Both the position numbers and the translations under genes were made by a program. From assembly GCF_015140455.1 (NCBI RefSeq), contig NZ_AP024094.1, positions 2,170,001-2,234,000 on the forward strand: a stretch of 64,000 bases of DNA. The letters run 5' to 3'. The stretch is from Jeongeupia sp. HS-3 (GTDB lineage Bacteria > Pseudomonadota > Gammaproteobacteria > Burkholderiales > Chitinibacteraceae). The notes below the pieces were generated by a model. It worked only from the letters and a program-made list of their open reading frames with translations. It did not search any database and was not told the DNA's origin. Below, one piece after another: positions 18,526-27,982 of this stretch; the first letter of the stretch is position 1; the number at the start of each line of letters is the position of its first letter.

Positions 18526-20099
18526 GCGTCGTCAACCTTGTCATTTGCCGCACAGACCCGGTTACGCCCACCCTGCTTGGCCGCATACAAGGCCTCATCG
18601 GCGCGCCCCAGCAACGCCTCGGCGCTCTCGTGCGGATCGGCGCCGGCGTAACCGATGCTGACCGTCAGCGCGATCGTCGCGGCATCGTAAACAAACGAGC
18701 CGGCTGCAATCGTTGCTCGCAAGCGCTCCAGCAGCAGCAAGGCAGCCGATGCATCGGTCTGCGGCAGCAAGAGGCCGAATTCTTCGCCACCGAGCCGGCC
18801 AAACAGATCGGTTTCGCGGATCGCCAGTGTCACCGTATCCGCCAGATAAATCAGTGCGGCATCACCGGCCTGATGGCCGTGGACATCGTTGACGCGCTTG
18901 AAGAAGTCGATGTCGATCATCGCCACGGTCAGGTTTTGATCGTAACGCCGCGCGCGCACCAACTCATTGGCCAGCCGACGCTCGAACTTGCGACGATTGG
19001 CCACGCCGGTGAGGAAGTCGGTGTCGGCCTGGCGGCGCAGTTCGCGGTTGGCCTGCGCGATCTGCTTATTGAGCAAGCGGGTACGCACCAGATAGATCAG
19101 CAGCAGCAGCCCCAGCGTCAGCGCCAGCAAGCCGGCGCTGAGCATGGGCCAGAACACCACGCCCCTGCGCTCGTCCAGGTGCGTCAGTTGCGGCAGCGGC
19201 AACAGCATGTGGATCTGCAGTTTGTTATCCGTCGGCGCTGGCCCCGGCAGATAAAGGTAAGGGATCGGGTTCCCCTGCACCGTGACCACATTGTCGGGCA
19301 GGCCATCGGCGACCGGCTGGAAAATCAGCGGTTTGAATGATTGCTGCCGATAGATCCGCTCACGCAGCGCCGGCGCCATCCGTTCGACCTCGCCGCCCGG
19401 GAACGCGGTCAGGCGGAAATCCGGGTTGCTGGCCATCACCACGACACCATAGGAATCGACCAGGATCAGATCGCGATCGACGATTTCCCGGTTCAGCGTA
19501 TCGACATTCACCTTGGCCATGGCCACGCCGAGCACCATGTCGCCGTAGCGGATTGGTGCAGAAAAAAACACCCCGGCCACGCCGGTCAGCGAGCCGAAGC
19601 TGTAATGGACGCCGTTGCCACCCAGCAAGGCCGCGTCGAAAGCCGGACCCTGCGGAATCATCCTGCCAAGCAGATGGTCCCGGTCATTCATATCGTTCGA
19701 GAGCAGCACCTCGCCATCGCGGTCGTAGATCAGAATCCGGTCGACCGGAACATTCTGCGCCAGCGTCGCCAGCAGCCGGTCGGTGTTGCTGTAGGCCTGC
19801 GACGATGACGCAGGGTCGATCAGCATGCTGCGCACATCGCCCAATTCGGCAACAATACGCGGCACCGCCTTGAGCATTGCCAGGCGGCGGTCGTAGCGGT
19901 TCGCCACGTGCCGCAGCTCGATCGTTTTGCTCTTGGCCAGCTGCCGCACCATCACCACGACTTCGTCGGCCACGATGGCGCGACTCCACCGCTCGGCGAG
20001 CGCGAGCCAGATAACACCCAGAATCAAAAACAAGACCAAGCCGGTTTCTAGCGGCTTAGCCAGAATTTTGCCTTTGATGCCCTTCAAATCAGCTCCCAT
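18519..20099 (-). CDS. membrane diguanylate cyclase with periplasmic CACHE-like sensor (first of tandem)
   Basis: 526 residues if it begins at ATG 20099; a GTG at 20165 would add 22 residues and cannot be ruled out because neither has a strong ribosome-binding site. The chosen start puts a short basic segment before the first helix, as in the two paralogs. Periplasmic sensor (about 45-290) with GVFFSAPIRYGDMVLGVA, second helix near 305-330, then GGDEF with MIDIDFFKRVND, RETD I-site and GGEEF. It heads an operon of three cyclases. Confidence 0.88.
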   Translation of the reverse strand: MGADLKGIKGKILAKPLETGLVLFLILGVIWLALAERWSRAIVADEVVVMVRQLAKSKTIELRHVANRYDRRLAMLKAVPRIVAELGDVRSMLIDPASSSQAYSNTDRLLATLAQNVPVDRILIYDRDGEVLLSNDMNDRDHLLGRMIPQGPAFDAALLGGNGVHYSFGSLTGVAGVFFSAPIRYGDMVLGVAMAKVNVDTLNREIVDRDLILVDSYGVVVMASNPDFRLTAFPGGEVERMAPALRERIYRQQSFKPLIFQPVADGLPDNVVTVQGNPIPYLYLPGPAPTDNKLQIHMLLPLPQLTHLDERRGVVFWPMLSAGLLALTLGLLLLIYLVRTRLLNKQIAQANRELRRQADTDFLTGVANRRKFERRLANELVRARRYDQNLTVAMIDIDFFKRVNDVHGHQAGDAALIYLADTVTLAIRETDLFGRLGGEEFGLLLPQTDASAALLLLERLRATIAAGSFVYDAATIALTVSIGYAGADPHESAEALLGRADEALYAAKQGGRNRVCAANDKVDDAC

Positions 20100-20218
20100 C
20101 TGACGCCCGTATCTTGCCTGTAGCGTGATCGCCGGCCCGTCCTCATTTCCGTTATTGTCGGACACTTTGCCAGCCGCCGCGTCGGCCGATTTCCTCGCCC
20201 AAACCGTAAAATAACCGC

Positions 20219-21037
20219 ATGCCCGCCTTCCCGCCTTCCTTCGCCCTGCATATCGACAATTTCAACGCTCTGGCCAACACCTTGTCCGACCTCGAGGCCG
20301 GCACGCCCAGGCAATGGTACTGGCTGGAAATCGCCGCAACGCAAGCAAATTCACCGGGCAACCGGGCAAGCCGCATCCTCGACAAGCTCGGTCCGGCATG
20401 GACCTGGCCCTGGCTCAAGCGTAGCGCGCTTCCCGGCGTGGGTCTGTACGCCAGCACACTGGATCCGGCATGGGCGGCGGTCAGGGACAAGGCCGCAGGT
20501 GGCGCACTCTACGTCGCGGTCACGCCGGCGCTGCTCGCCGGCCTGGGGCTGCTGCCGGCCAGCCAGAGCTTTGCCGCCTGGCTGATCCTGCTGTTGGGCC
20601 TCCTGGTCGCGCCATGGCGGATTCCGGCAATACCGGCCCCGACCGCCCCCGATCTGCCCGGCCCGGAAGAATGCACCGGGCTGACCGGGCTGCTGCTGGC
20701 CAGCGGCAGTTCGCCGCAACACGCACTCGGCCTGGTTGCCGGACTGCGCACCGATCCCGACCTCGCTTGGCCGGCGCTGTTGCAGGCGCTGCCTGCGCTT
20801 GCGCCACCACCGCCCTCCCGCTGGCAGCTGGGACGCTTGTGCGCCGCCGGCTGGCTGGCGGGCACCTTGCCGGCCGCGCTGCTGATCAGCCTGTTGCCCG
20901 CGCCGTGGGGCCTGCTTGCCGCCGCGCTGGCCAGTTGCGGCCTGATCGCCAGGCTGGATGGCCGTCGCGCCGCGCTGGTCGCGGCAGGCTGCACGCTGCT
21001 GCTGTACGCACTCGGCGCGCTCGCACATCGCTTCTAG
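20219..21037 (+). CDS. hypothetical membrane protein
   Basis: 272 residues, not recognised. The N-terminal 95 residues look soluble. Then two hydrophobic segments (about 95-135), a proline-rich linker (APTAPDLPGPEE), a soluble loop and two to three C-terminal helices (about 200-268). Strong Ala/Leu/Pro bias. It lies divergent from the diguanylate cyclase operon and 90 bp before yebC. No motif gives a function. Codon use resembles its neighbours, so it is probably a real gene. Confidence 0.6.
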   Translation: MPAFPPSFALHIDNFNALANTLSDLEAGTPRQWYWLEIAATQANSPGNRASRILDKLGPAWTWPWLKRSALPGVGLYASTLDPAWAAVRDKAAGGALYVAVTPALLAGLGLLPASQSFAAWLILLLGLLVAPWRIPAIPAPTAPDLPGPEECTGLTGLLLASGSSPQHALGLVAGLRTDPDLAWPALLQALPALAPPPPSRWQLGRLCAAGWLAGTLPAALLISLLPAPWGLLAAALASCGLIARLDGRRAALVAAGCTLLLYALGALAHRF

Positions 21038-21127
21038 GCGCACGAAACTGCTTGCGCGCAATGCGGCGCCGAAAAACGCTGTGATAAAATCGCGCCCATT
21101 CAAATCAATACTGCAGGAAGACAGATC

Positions 21128-21859
21128 ATGGCCGGCCATAGCAAGTGGGCGAATATTCAGCACCGTAAAGGCCGTCAGGACGCCAAGCGCGGCCAGGTCT
21201 TCACCCGGTTGATCAAGGAAATCACCGTCGCGGCCAAAATGGGCGGCGGCGACCCGGCCATGAACCCGCGCCTGCGTCTGGCGATGGACAAGGCCAAGGG
21301 CGAATCGATGCCCAAGGACAATATCGAGAGCGCGATCAAGCGCGGCACCGGCACGCTCGAAGGCGTCGACTATGTTGAAACGCGTTACGAAGGCTACGGC
21401 ATCGCCGGCGCCGCGGTGATGGTCGACTGCCTCACCGACAACAAGACCCGTACCGTCGCCGACGTGCGCCACGCCTTCAGCAAATACGGCGGCAATATGG
21501 GCACCGACGGCTGCGTGAGCTTTCAGTTCAAGCACTGCGGCTATCTGATCTACGCCCCGGGCACCGATGAAGACGCGCTGATGGAAGCCGCACTCGAAGC
21601 CGGCGCCGAAGACGTCATCACCAACGACGACGGCTCGATCGAAGTGATCACCCCGCCGTACGAATTCATCGGCATCAAGGAAACGCTGGAAGCCGCCGGC
21701 TTCAAGGCCGAAGTCAGCGATGTATCGATGAAGCCGCTGTCGGATACCGAACTGACCAGCGAAGAAATCATCAAGATGCAAAAACTGATCGACGCGCTGG
21801 AAAGCCTTGACGACGTGCAGGAGGTGTACACCACCGCACTGATGGACGAAGAAGAATAG
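21128..21859 (+). CDS. yebC: YebC/PmpR family DNA-binding regulator / translation factor
   Basis: 243 residues of the conserved TACO1/YebC family: begins [18 protein letters not shown], with [21 protein letters not shown], the [21 protein letters not shown] block and an acidic C-terminus. Members bind DNA as transcriptional regulators or help ribosomes through proline runs. ATG 21128 follows GGAAG at about 21116-21120. It is monocistronic here, with a strong terminator 20 bp after the stop; ruvC, its frequent neighbour, is absent. Confidence 0.95.
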   Translation: MAGHSKWANIQHRKGRQDAKRGQVFTRLIKEITVAAKMGGGDPAMNPRLRLAMDKAKGESMPKDNIESAIKRGTGTLEGVDYVETRYEGYGIAGAAVMVDCLTDNKTRTVADVRHAFSKYGGNMGTDGCVSFQFKHCGYLIYAPGTDEDALMEAALEAGAEDVITNDDGSIEVITPPYEFIGIKETLEAAGFKAEVSDVSMKPLSDTELTSEEIIKMQKLIDALESLDDVQEVYTTALMDEEE

Positions 21860-21878
21860 GTCCGCAGCAAGCACGACA

Positions 21879-21905
21879 GAAAAGGGCCTCATTGGCCCTT
21901 TTTTG
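21879..21905 (+). terminator. yebC terminator
   Basis: AAAAGGGCC, a TCATT loop, GGCCCTTTTTT: a textbook intrinsic terminator just after yebC. Confidence 0.92.
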
Positions 21906-21918
21906 TTGTGCCCCCTAA

Positions 21919-22236
21919 CTATCCCGCCAGCAGGCGGATCGTCGGCACCAGCAGCTTTCTCGACTTCAAGCCGGCACAAGTGGCGTCGAAATCGGCGGCA
22001 CCTTTCTGCACCCGTCGGTACGTTCGACGCGGGTCAACGCCGAATCGAAACTGCTAATGCTCGAACACGCCATTGCCAAGCTCGGCGCGGTACGTAAAGG
22101 CCTGCTGCAGCGCGACCGGGAAATCTGGACCGGCCATATCCGCGACAGCGTGCTGTTTGCGATCACCTATCTAGACTGGCCCGGCGTCCGGCACAGCCTG
22201 ATGCAGCGGCTAGCGCCGACGGGCGGTGGCGCGTAA
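21919..22236 (+). pseudogene. coding remnant without a start codon
   Basis: One plus-strand frame is open for 105 codons, from just after a TAA at 21916 to a TAA at 22234-22236. It has coding-like GC3 and a plausible protein (VEIGGTFLHPSVRSTRVNAE, then LFAITYLDWPGVRH). No ATG, GTG or TTG with a ribosome-binding site lies near its beginning, and the first ATG falls two fifths of the way in. It looks like the 3' end of a gene truncated by the yebC terminator junction. The family was not recognised. An intact gene using an unusual start is possible. Confidence 0.4.
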
Positions 22237-22295
22237 AGCGCTTGTCTCTCCTCCCGCCGACCGCCATGCTGTGAACGAGCCATCCGGTCCTGCCC

Positions 22296-24104
22296 ATGAA
22301 ACAGATCAGCCGTTACGCCTACCTCATCCTGCTTGTCGCCGTCGCGCTGCTGATCGGTGCCGATTATCGCTGGGCGCTATTCGAGCGTATCGATGCGGTG
22401 GCCGGCGATGCGCTGACGCGGGCGAGCGTCACCCAACGCACGCCATCGCCCGACATCGTGCTGGTTAATATCGATCAGAAAAGCCTCGAATTGCTGAACG
22501 CCGAAGCCGGCAGCTGGCCATGGCCACGGGCGATTCACGCCGAGCTGATCACCGCGATCGCGGCACAACAGCCGAAAGCGATTATTTTCGATCTGCTGTT
22601 CAACGAGATGGATACCTTCCGCGCCGACAGCGATGCGCTGTTGCGCGACACCATTGCCTCCACGCCGAACGTGTATGTGCCGACGGTGCTGCTTGGCGAT
22701 GGCAGCGGCGCCAGGCTGGCCGACTTGCCGGCATCGCTCGGCCTGATCAAAACCTCGGCCGCCCAGGCCGACGCGCGTGCCCCGCTGCTGCTGCCGCTGA
22801 TCCTTGATCCGGCAAGCTGGCGTGGCGGGCTGATCAATTTCAATCACGATGGCGACGGCATCGGCCGTCACTACCTGCGCTACGCCGAGCGCGATGGCTG
22901 GCGCGTTCCGTCGCTGCCGGCGGCGCTGGCACGCGACTTCCACTGGCCCGCCCCGCCCGAGGCACGCATGCGGCTGAACTGGACCCCGCGCCATGCGACG
23001 GTCAGCTACGCCGATGTGTATCTGGATGCCGGGCGCGAAAAGCCCCAGCGCCCCGCAAACGAATTCACCGGCAAGATCGTACTGATCGGCACCGCCGCAC
23101 CGGGCTTGATGGATCTGCGGCCGACGCCGCTGTCGAAAACCTGGCCCGGCGTCGAGATCCTCGCCACCGCGATCGATAACCTGCAGCACGGCGACTGGCT
23201 GCGCGAACCGCCGCGCCCGTGGTTCGCCGCACTGGCCATCGCGATTGCCGCGCTGCTGGCAATCGGCTTTGCACTCGGCGTCAACAGCCTGTGGCTGGGC
23301 GCGGCGATGGCGCTGGTTTCGCTTGGCGGCATCGCCGCGATGTGGGCTGGGTTGTTGCGGCTGTATTTCCTGCCGCTGGCGATGCCGCTGATCTGGGGCT
23401 GGGTCTACTACTGGCTGGCGGCGCTGACGGCCTATATGAAGGAACGCGCCCGCCGCGAGGCCACGGTCAGACTGTTCGGCCGCTTTCTTGATCCGCGCGT
23501 CGTCGGCCAGCTGGTCGCCGGCGGCGCCCTCAACAGCGCGCCGGCCGCGCGCGAGGTGACGGTGCTGTTTTCGGATATTCGCGGCTTTACCGCACTCTCG
23601 GAAACGCGGCCGCCCGAAGAGATAGTTGCCTTGATAAACCGTTATTTTTCACGCCAGGTCGCCGTTATCTTCCGTCACGGCGGAACGCTTGATAAATTCA
23701 TCGGCGACGCGATCATGGCGTTCTGGGGCGCGCCGGTCGACGACGCCGATCATGCCCGCCACGCGGTTGCCGCGGCACTGGAAATGTCGCGTGAACTTGA
23801 GCTGTTCCGCGCCGAGCTGGCCCTGGCGCATATCGACTTCGATATCGGCATCGGCATCCACACCGGCCGCGCCGTGGTCGGCTTTATCGGTGCCGACGAT
23901 CGGCTCGATTACACGGTGATCGGCGATATGGTGAACCTTGCCAGCCGGATCGAGGGTCAAACCAAGGGCATCGCTCGCATTCTGGTCTCGCAGGCCACGG
24001 TTGAGGCCTGCGGCAATGTATTTCAATTTATCGATCGCGGCCTGCACAACGTCAAAGGGCGGGCCGAGGCGGTGCAGTTATACGAACCCAAGGAGGAACG
24101 ATGA
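22296..24104 (+). CDS. CHASE2-domain adenylate/guanylate cyclase
   Basis: 602-residue membrane receptor cyclase. A helix at about 7-25, a periplasmic CHASE2 domain (about 30-300, with DIVLVNIDQKS and FTGKIVLIGTAAPGLMD), three helices (about 305-385), then a class III nucleotide cyclase domain (about 415-595). The metal aspartates are in LFSDIRGFTAL and GDAIMAFWG, and the transition-state Asn/Arg in GDMVNLASRIE. The Lys in LDKFIGDA and Asp/Thr in LDYTVIGD suggest ATP as substrate, so cAMP is the likely product. It is coupled to the SH3 and peptidase genes. Confidence 0.9.
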   Translation: MKQISRYAYLILLVAVALLIGADYRWALFERIDAVAGDALTRASVTQRTPSPDIVLVNIDQKSLELLNAEAGSWPWPRAIHAELITAIAAQQPKAIIFDLLFNEMDTFRADSDALLRDTIASTPNVYVPTVLLGDGSGARLADLPASLGLIKTSAAQADARAPLLLPLILDPASWRGGLINFNHDGDGIGRHYLRYAERDGWRVPSLPAALARDFHWPAPPEARMRLNWTPRHATVSYADVYLDAGREKPQRPANEFTGKIVLIGTAAPGLMDLRPTPLSKTWPGVEILATAIDNLQHGDWLREPPRPWFAALAIAIAALLAIGFALGVNSLWLGAAMALVSLGGIAAMWAGLLRLYFLPLAMPLIWGWVYYWLAALTAYMKERARREATVRLFGRFLDPRVVGQLVAGGALNSAPAAREVTVLFSDIRGFTALSETRPPEEIVALINRYFSRQVAVIFRHGGTLDKFIGDAIMAFWGAPVDDADHARHAVAAALEMSRELELFRAELALAHIDFDIGIGIHTGRAVVGFIGADDRLDYTVIGDMVNLASRIEGQTKGIARILVSQATVEACGNVFQFIDRGLHNVKGRAEAVQLYEPKEER

Positions 24105-24634
24105 AATCGTTTCTGATCATACTGCTCCTGGGCCTGGCGAATCTCGCCTGGGCCGAAAGCGGCACGCTGGTTCGCGCCAGCGAACTGAAGCAAAAACCGT
24201 TCACCGACGCCGCCAGCAGCGGCAAGCTCGCCACCGGCGCCCGCGTCGATATCGTCGCGCGTCAGGGAGCGTGGATGCAGGTGAAATCCAATGGCCAGAG
24301 CGGCTGGATCAAGCTCCTGAACGTGCGCACCGGCAGCGGCAAGGGCGGCGGCGGAGGCATCGGCTCGATCGGCAGCGTGCTCGCGACCGGTTCGTCCGGC
24401 ACCACGGTGACCACCGGCGTCAAGGGGCTGTCGAGCGAGCAGATCCGCAACGCCAAGCCGAACTACGGCGAACTGAAGAAGCTCGACGGCTACGACGCCA
24501 CCCGCCAGAGCGCGACCAATAGCGCCACGGCCAACGGCCTGAAGCCACGCAGCGTGCCCTATGTGGTGTCGCGCGCGACAACGTCCGACAACGGCAACGG
24601 CAACGATCCGCAAAACCGCCGGAGGGGCCCGTGA
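24101..24634 (+). CDS. secreted SH3-domain protein
   Basis: 177 residues with a signal peptide (cleavage near AWA-ES, residue 18). A bacterial SH3 domain (about 20-75; VRASELKQKPF, GARVDIVARQGAWMQVKS, GWIKLLNV) is followed by a glycine-rich linker and a polar tail with RGP at the end. Such domains bind peptidoglycan or other periplasmic proteins. Its ATG overlaps the cyclase stop by 4 bp and its stop overlaps the peptidase start by 1 bp. This SH3/M48 pairing suggests a joint envelope role. Confidence 0.75.
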   Translation: MKSFLIILLLGLANLAWAESGTLVRASELKQKPFTDAASSGKLATGARVDIVARQGAWMQVKSNGQSGWIKLLNVRTGSGKGGGGGIGSIGSVLATGSSGTTVTTGVKGLSSEQIRNAKPNYGELKKLDGYDATRQSATNSATANGLKPRSVPYVVSRATTSDNGNGNDPQNRRRGP

Positions 24635-25509
24635 TGAAAACCAGTCTGATTGCCGCCTTGCTCGCCGCCGCGCTTGCCCAACCGGCGCTGGCATCGAGCC
24701 TGTCCGACCTTCTCGGCAAGGCGATCGAAAATCCCGACCTCGTCAATTCGGTTGTCGGCGCGGTGCAGAACACCATCGACGCCAATCGCACCATCGGGCC
24801 GAAGGAAGAAAAAACCCTTGGTGACGGCATGGCCGCCAACCTGCTTGGCGCCGCGCCACTGGTCAACAACGCCGGGCTGCAGAGCTATGTGAACCAGGTC
24901 GGCCGCTGGGTCGCCAGCCAGAGCGAGGCACCGAATCTCGACTGGCGCTTCGGCGTCATCGACAGCCCCAACGTCAACAGCTTCGCCACCCCCGGCGGCG
25001 TGGTGCTGATCACCCGCGGGCTGATGGATCGCTTGCGCAACGAATCCGAGCTGGCCGGTGTGCTCGGCCACGAAATCACCCACGTACTGCGCCACCATGT
25101 GACGCGAGCGGCGCAATCGGGCAAGGGCCGCGAGGCCGTCGCCAATGCGCTGCAAGGCGTGGCGCAATACAAGACCGACGACGCGCGCCGCCAGCTCGGC
25201 GCCAATGTGCTCTCGGGTGTGTCCGAGGTCTACGTGCGCGGGCTGGACAAGGACGACGAGTTCGAAGCCGACGTCACCGGCATGGTGCTGGCCGCCCGCG
25301 CCGGCTACAACCCGTATGCGCTGGTATCGGTATTGCAGACACTGGGCGAGATCAACCCGGCCGACGGCAGCGTGCAACTGATGTTCAGCACCCACCCCAG
25401 CCCGCAGGCACGGCTCGACTACATCGACCGCAATGTCGGCAGCAAGCTGGAGAAGTACGCCGGCGGGGTCGAGAATACGCCGAGGTTCCGCGCCGCGATC
25501 GGCCGCTGA
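24634..25509 (+). CDS. periplasmic M48 family metallopeptidase
   Basis: 291 residues: signal peptide (about 1-21, ending PALA-S), then an M48 peptidase domain. The zinc motif HEITH is near residue 145 and the third ligand glutamate lies in DEFEADVTGM near 210. SFATPGGVVLITRGL before the zinc motif is typical of the BepA/LoiP-type periplasmic quality-control proteases, but the BepA TPR tail is missing. ATG 24634 follows GGAGGGG closely; a GTG one codon earlier is unlikely. Last gene of the cyclase operon, before a strong terminator. Confidence 0.88.
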   Translation: MKTSLIAALLAAALAQPALASSLSDLLGKAIENPDLVNSVVGAVQNTIDANRTIGPKEEKTLGDGMAANLLGAAPLVNNAGLQSYVNQVGRWVASQSEAPNLDWRFGVIDSPNVNSFATPGGVVLITRGLMDRLRNESELAGVLGHEITHVLRHHVTRAAQSGKGREAVANALQGVAQYKTDDARRQLGANVLSGVSEVYVRGLDKDDEFEADVTGMVLAARAGYNPYALVSVLQTLGEINPADGSVQLMFSTHPSPQARLDYIDRNVGSKLEKYAGGVENTPRFRAAIGR

Positions 25510-25551
25510 TGCCACGCGCGCGCTCCAGCCTCAGCACCGCGCCAACGCTAA

Positions 25552-25584
25552 CGCAAAAAAACCGGCAAGGCCGGTTTTTTTGCG
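25552..25584. terminator. bidirectional terminator
   Basis: CGCAAAAAAACCGGC, AAG, GCCGGTTTTTTTGCG. It serves the peptidase operon on the plus strand and the convergent beta-barrel gene on the minus strand. Confidence 0.92.
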
Positions 25585-25599
25585 TGCGCTGCCAAGAGA

Positions 25600-26394
25600 T
25601 CAGAACTGGTAACGCGCGCCGATCGAGTACTCGTTGTACTTGATGTCGTCCCCGCCTTCCATCCAGACGCGGGTGGCGCCGGGATCGCCGAATATCATCG
25701 CTGCCGCCATCGGTGTCAGGTCAGCCTCGATACGGTCGTAGCTGGTGCGGTAGAAACCCGCCGCGGCGGTAATGGTCCAGTTGGTCGTGAGATCGTATTC
25801 GAGCCGGAACGACAGCCCGGTGGTCTTGGTATCGCCGTCCGGATCATCGCTGAAGAGGAAATCCGCACTCGGACCGGCGATCAAGCTCTTGTCATAGGTC
25901 GCCTTGCTCCTGCCCCAGCTGACCAGCGCCTGCAATCGCAGCGACGGATTCAGATCGAACTGCGCGCCACCAAACAGCGTATAGCCGCTGGTGCTGATAT
26001 CGCCCGCAAAACTGCTGTCCAGCCCGACGCCATCAAAGCTGCTGCCCGCATATTCGTCCTTGCCGGTTTGCCACTTGGCCCCGGCCAGCACGCGAATGGC
26101 CTTCGCAAGCAGCGGCGATTTGTACAAACCTTCCACTGCAAAAGCGGAGCCGTGATCGTAGTCATCGCTGTTGTCGCCATAACCCTTCTGGTACAGGCCG
26201 CTGCCACGGACATCAAAAACGCCGTTTTCGTCGACGAACTTGTAGCCGACGCCCAATTGCGTGTTGTATGCCTCGCTATCCCTGGTCTGGATGTTTTCAG
26301 TGAGATCGATGTAAACGCCTTCGCGTTCGACTGCCTGCGCCGCCATGGCCGCGCCGAAAAAAGCGATGGAGAGTGCGGAGATTTGTTTTTTCAT
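25600..26394 (-). CDS. outer-membrane beta-barrel protein of unknown function
   Basis: 264 residues with a clear signal peptide (MKKQISALSIAFFGAAMAAQ-A, cleavage near 21). The mature part is a run of alternating polar/aromatic strands and ends in the C-terminal phenylalanine (ARYQF) recognised by the BAM machinery, so a 10- to 12-strand barrel is likely. No porin or family motif was recognised. ATG 26394 is chosen because it begins the signal peptide; the upstream frame extension is rejected. The AT-rich region 26395-26450 probably holds its promoter. Confidence 0.75.
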   Translation of the reverse strand: MKKQISALSIAFFGAAMAAQAVEREGVYIDLTENIQTRDSEAYNTQLGVGYKFVDENGVFDVRGSGLYQKGYGDNSDDYDHGSAFAVEGLYKSPLLAKAIRVLAGAKWQTGKDEYAGSSFDGVGLDSSFAGDISTSGYTLFGGAQFDLNPSLRLQALVSWGRSKATYDKSLIAGPSADFLFSDDPDGDTKTTGLSFRLEYDLTTNWTITAAAGFYRTSYDRIEADLTPMAAAMIFGDPGATRVWMEGGDDIKYNEYSIGARYQF

Positions 26395-26651
26395 TGTTCT
26401 GTCTATGTTTATATATTTACTTACAAAAACATGACTAATTTTGCATGAAACTGGCGCCGTCAGCGAATCCAGTGGCGCTTGCTTTGGTGTATTTGTCGCA
26501 TTTCTGAATCTTATTCGGTCGTCATGCTTACGAAATAATGCCAAAACCATTGGCCTCCTGCTCCGGCGGAGTCGGTGGCATCCGGCCAATTGAAATGCCC
26601 GCGTGACGCAGCGCGTTCTACCGGCCGGCCACGCACTGGCCGGTCCGGCCT

Positions 26652-26657
26652 TATAAT
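26652..26657 (+). promoter_or_regulatory. -10 element of the pepP-ubiH promoter
   Basis: A perfect TATAAT 30 bp upstream of the pepP ATG. No good -35 is seen at 17 bp, so an activator or a weak -35 is likely. The start site would be near 26664, which excludes the upstream TTG as a start for pepP. Confidence 0.55.
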
Positions 26658-26686
26658 TGACGGATAACACCAACAGGACGCGCCCC

Positions 26687-27982
26687 ATGCAGCCCTACGC
26701 TCAACGCCGCGCCGCGCTGGCCAGCCAGCTGGCCCCCGGCCTCGTGATCCTGCCGACGTCGCCGGAACTGAACCGCAACGCCGACACCGCCTTCCCCTAC
26801 CGTTTCGATTCGAGCTTTTACTACCTCAGCGGCTTTGCCGAACCCGAGGCGGTACTGGTCATCGTCACCGGCGATGCACCGCAATCCATCCTGTTCTGCC
26901 GCGAAAAAAACCTCGAACGTGAAATCTGGGATGGCTATCGCTACGGCCCACCAGCCGCACGCGAGGCCTTCGGCTTCGACGCCGCCTACCCGATCGAAGA
27001 GCTCGACGAGCGCATCGTCGAATTGATGAAGAACCAGCCGCGCGTGTACTTCCCGCTCGGCCAGCAGGCTGGCTGGGATGGCAAACTCAGTGCCTGGCTG
27101 GCCAGCGTGCGCGCACTGGCCCGCACCGGCGTTACCGCGCCGGGCGAGATTGTTGAAGTGCGCGATGCGATCAACGAGATGCGTTTGCACAAGGACGCCC
27201 ACGAGCTGGACATCATGCGCCGTGCCGGGCGGATCAACGTCGAAGCGCACAAGCGCGCGATGCGTTTCGCCAGGCCGGGCATCTTTGAATACGAACTCGA
27301 GGCCGAAATCCTCCACGATTACTACCGCCAGGGCAGCCGCTTCCCGGCGTACACCAGCATCGTCGCCGGCGGCGCCAACGCCTGTGTGCTGCACTACATC
27401 GAGAACAACGCCCGCATCGACGACGGCGCGCTGGTACTGATCGACGCCGGTTGCGAAATCGGCGGCTACGCATCCGACATCACCCGCACCTTCCCGGTCA
27501 ACGGCCGGTTCAGCCCGGCGCAGAAGGCCGTCTACGAGATCACGCTGGCCGCGCACGAAGCCGCGCAGGTCGAATCCCGCCCGGGCAACAGCTGGGGCGC
27601 GGTGCACGATGCCGCCACGCGCGTGCTGGCGCAGGGCATGCTCGATCTGAAGCTGCTGAAGGGCTCGATCGACGAAGTGCTCGAGACCGGCAGCTACCGC
27701 CAGTTCTACATGCACCGCACCGGCCACTGGCTCGGGCTCGATGTGCACGACGCCGGCGCCTACATGCAAAAGGGCCAATGGCGCACGCTCGAACCGGGCA
27801 TGGCATACACGATCGAACCGGGCTTTTACATCCGACCGGCCGAGAACGTGCCGGCCGAGTTCGAGAACATCGGCGTCCGCATCGAGGACAATATCGTCAT
27901 CAACGACAGCGGCTTTGAATTGCTCACCGACCACTGCCCGCGCAGCGTGGCCGAAATCGAAGACTGGATGGCCGCGCGATGA
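26687..27982 (+). CDS. pepP: Xaa-Pro aminopeptidase
   Basis: Cytoplasmic M24B metallopeptidase of 431 residues that removes N-terminal residues preceding proline. The N-terminal creatinase-like domain (about 1-165, RFDSSFYYLSGFAEPEA) is followed by the pita-bread catalytic domain. Metal ligands are visible in DAGCEIGGYASDITRTFPV near 254-265, HRTGHWLGLDVHD near 345-357, and the glutamates in TIEPGFY near 380 and IGVRIEDN near 405. It overlaps ubiH by 4 bp, the pepP-ubiH order found in many proteobacteria. Confidence 0.96.
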   Translation: MQPYAQRRAALASQLAPGLVILPTSPELNRNADTAFPYRFDSSFYYLSGFAEPEAVLVIVTGDAPQSILFCREKNLEREIWDGYRYGPPAAREAFGFDAAYPIEELDERIVELMKNQPRVYFPLGQQAGWDGKLSAWLASVRALARTGVTAPGEIVEVRDAINEMRLHKDAHELDIMRRAGRINVEAHKRAMRFARPGIFEYELEAEILHDYYRQGSRFPAYTSIVAGGANACVLHYIENNARIDDGALVLIDAGCEIGGYASDITRTFPVNGRFSPAQKAVYEITLAAHEAAQVESRPGNSWGAVHDAATRVLAQGMLDLKLLKGSIDEVLETGSYRQFYMHRTGHWLGLDVHDAGAYMQKGQWRTLEPGMAYTIEPGFYIRPAENVPAEFENIGVRIEDNIVINDSGFELLTDHCPRSVAEIEDWMAAR

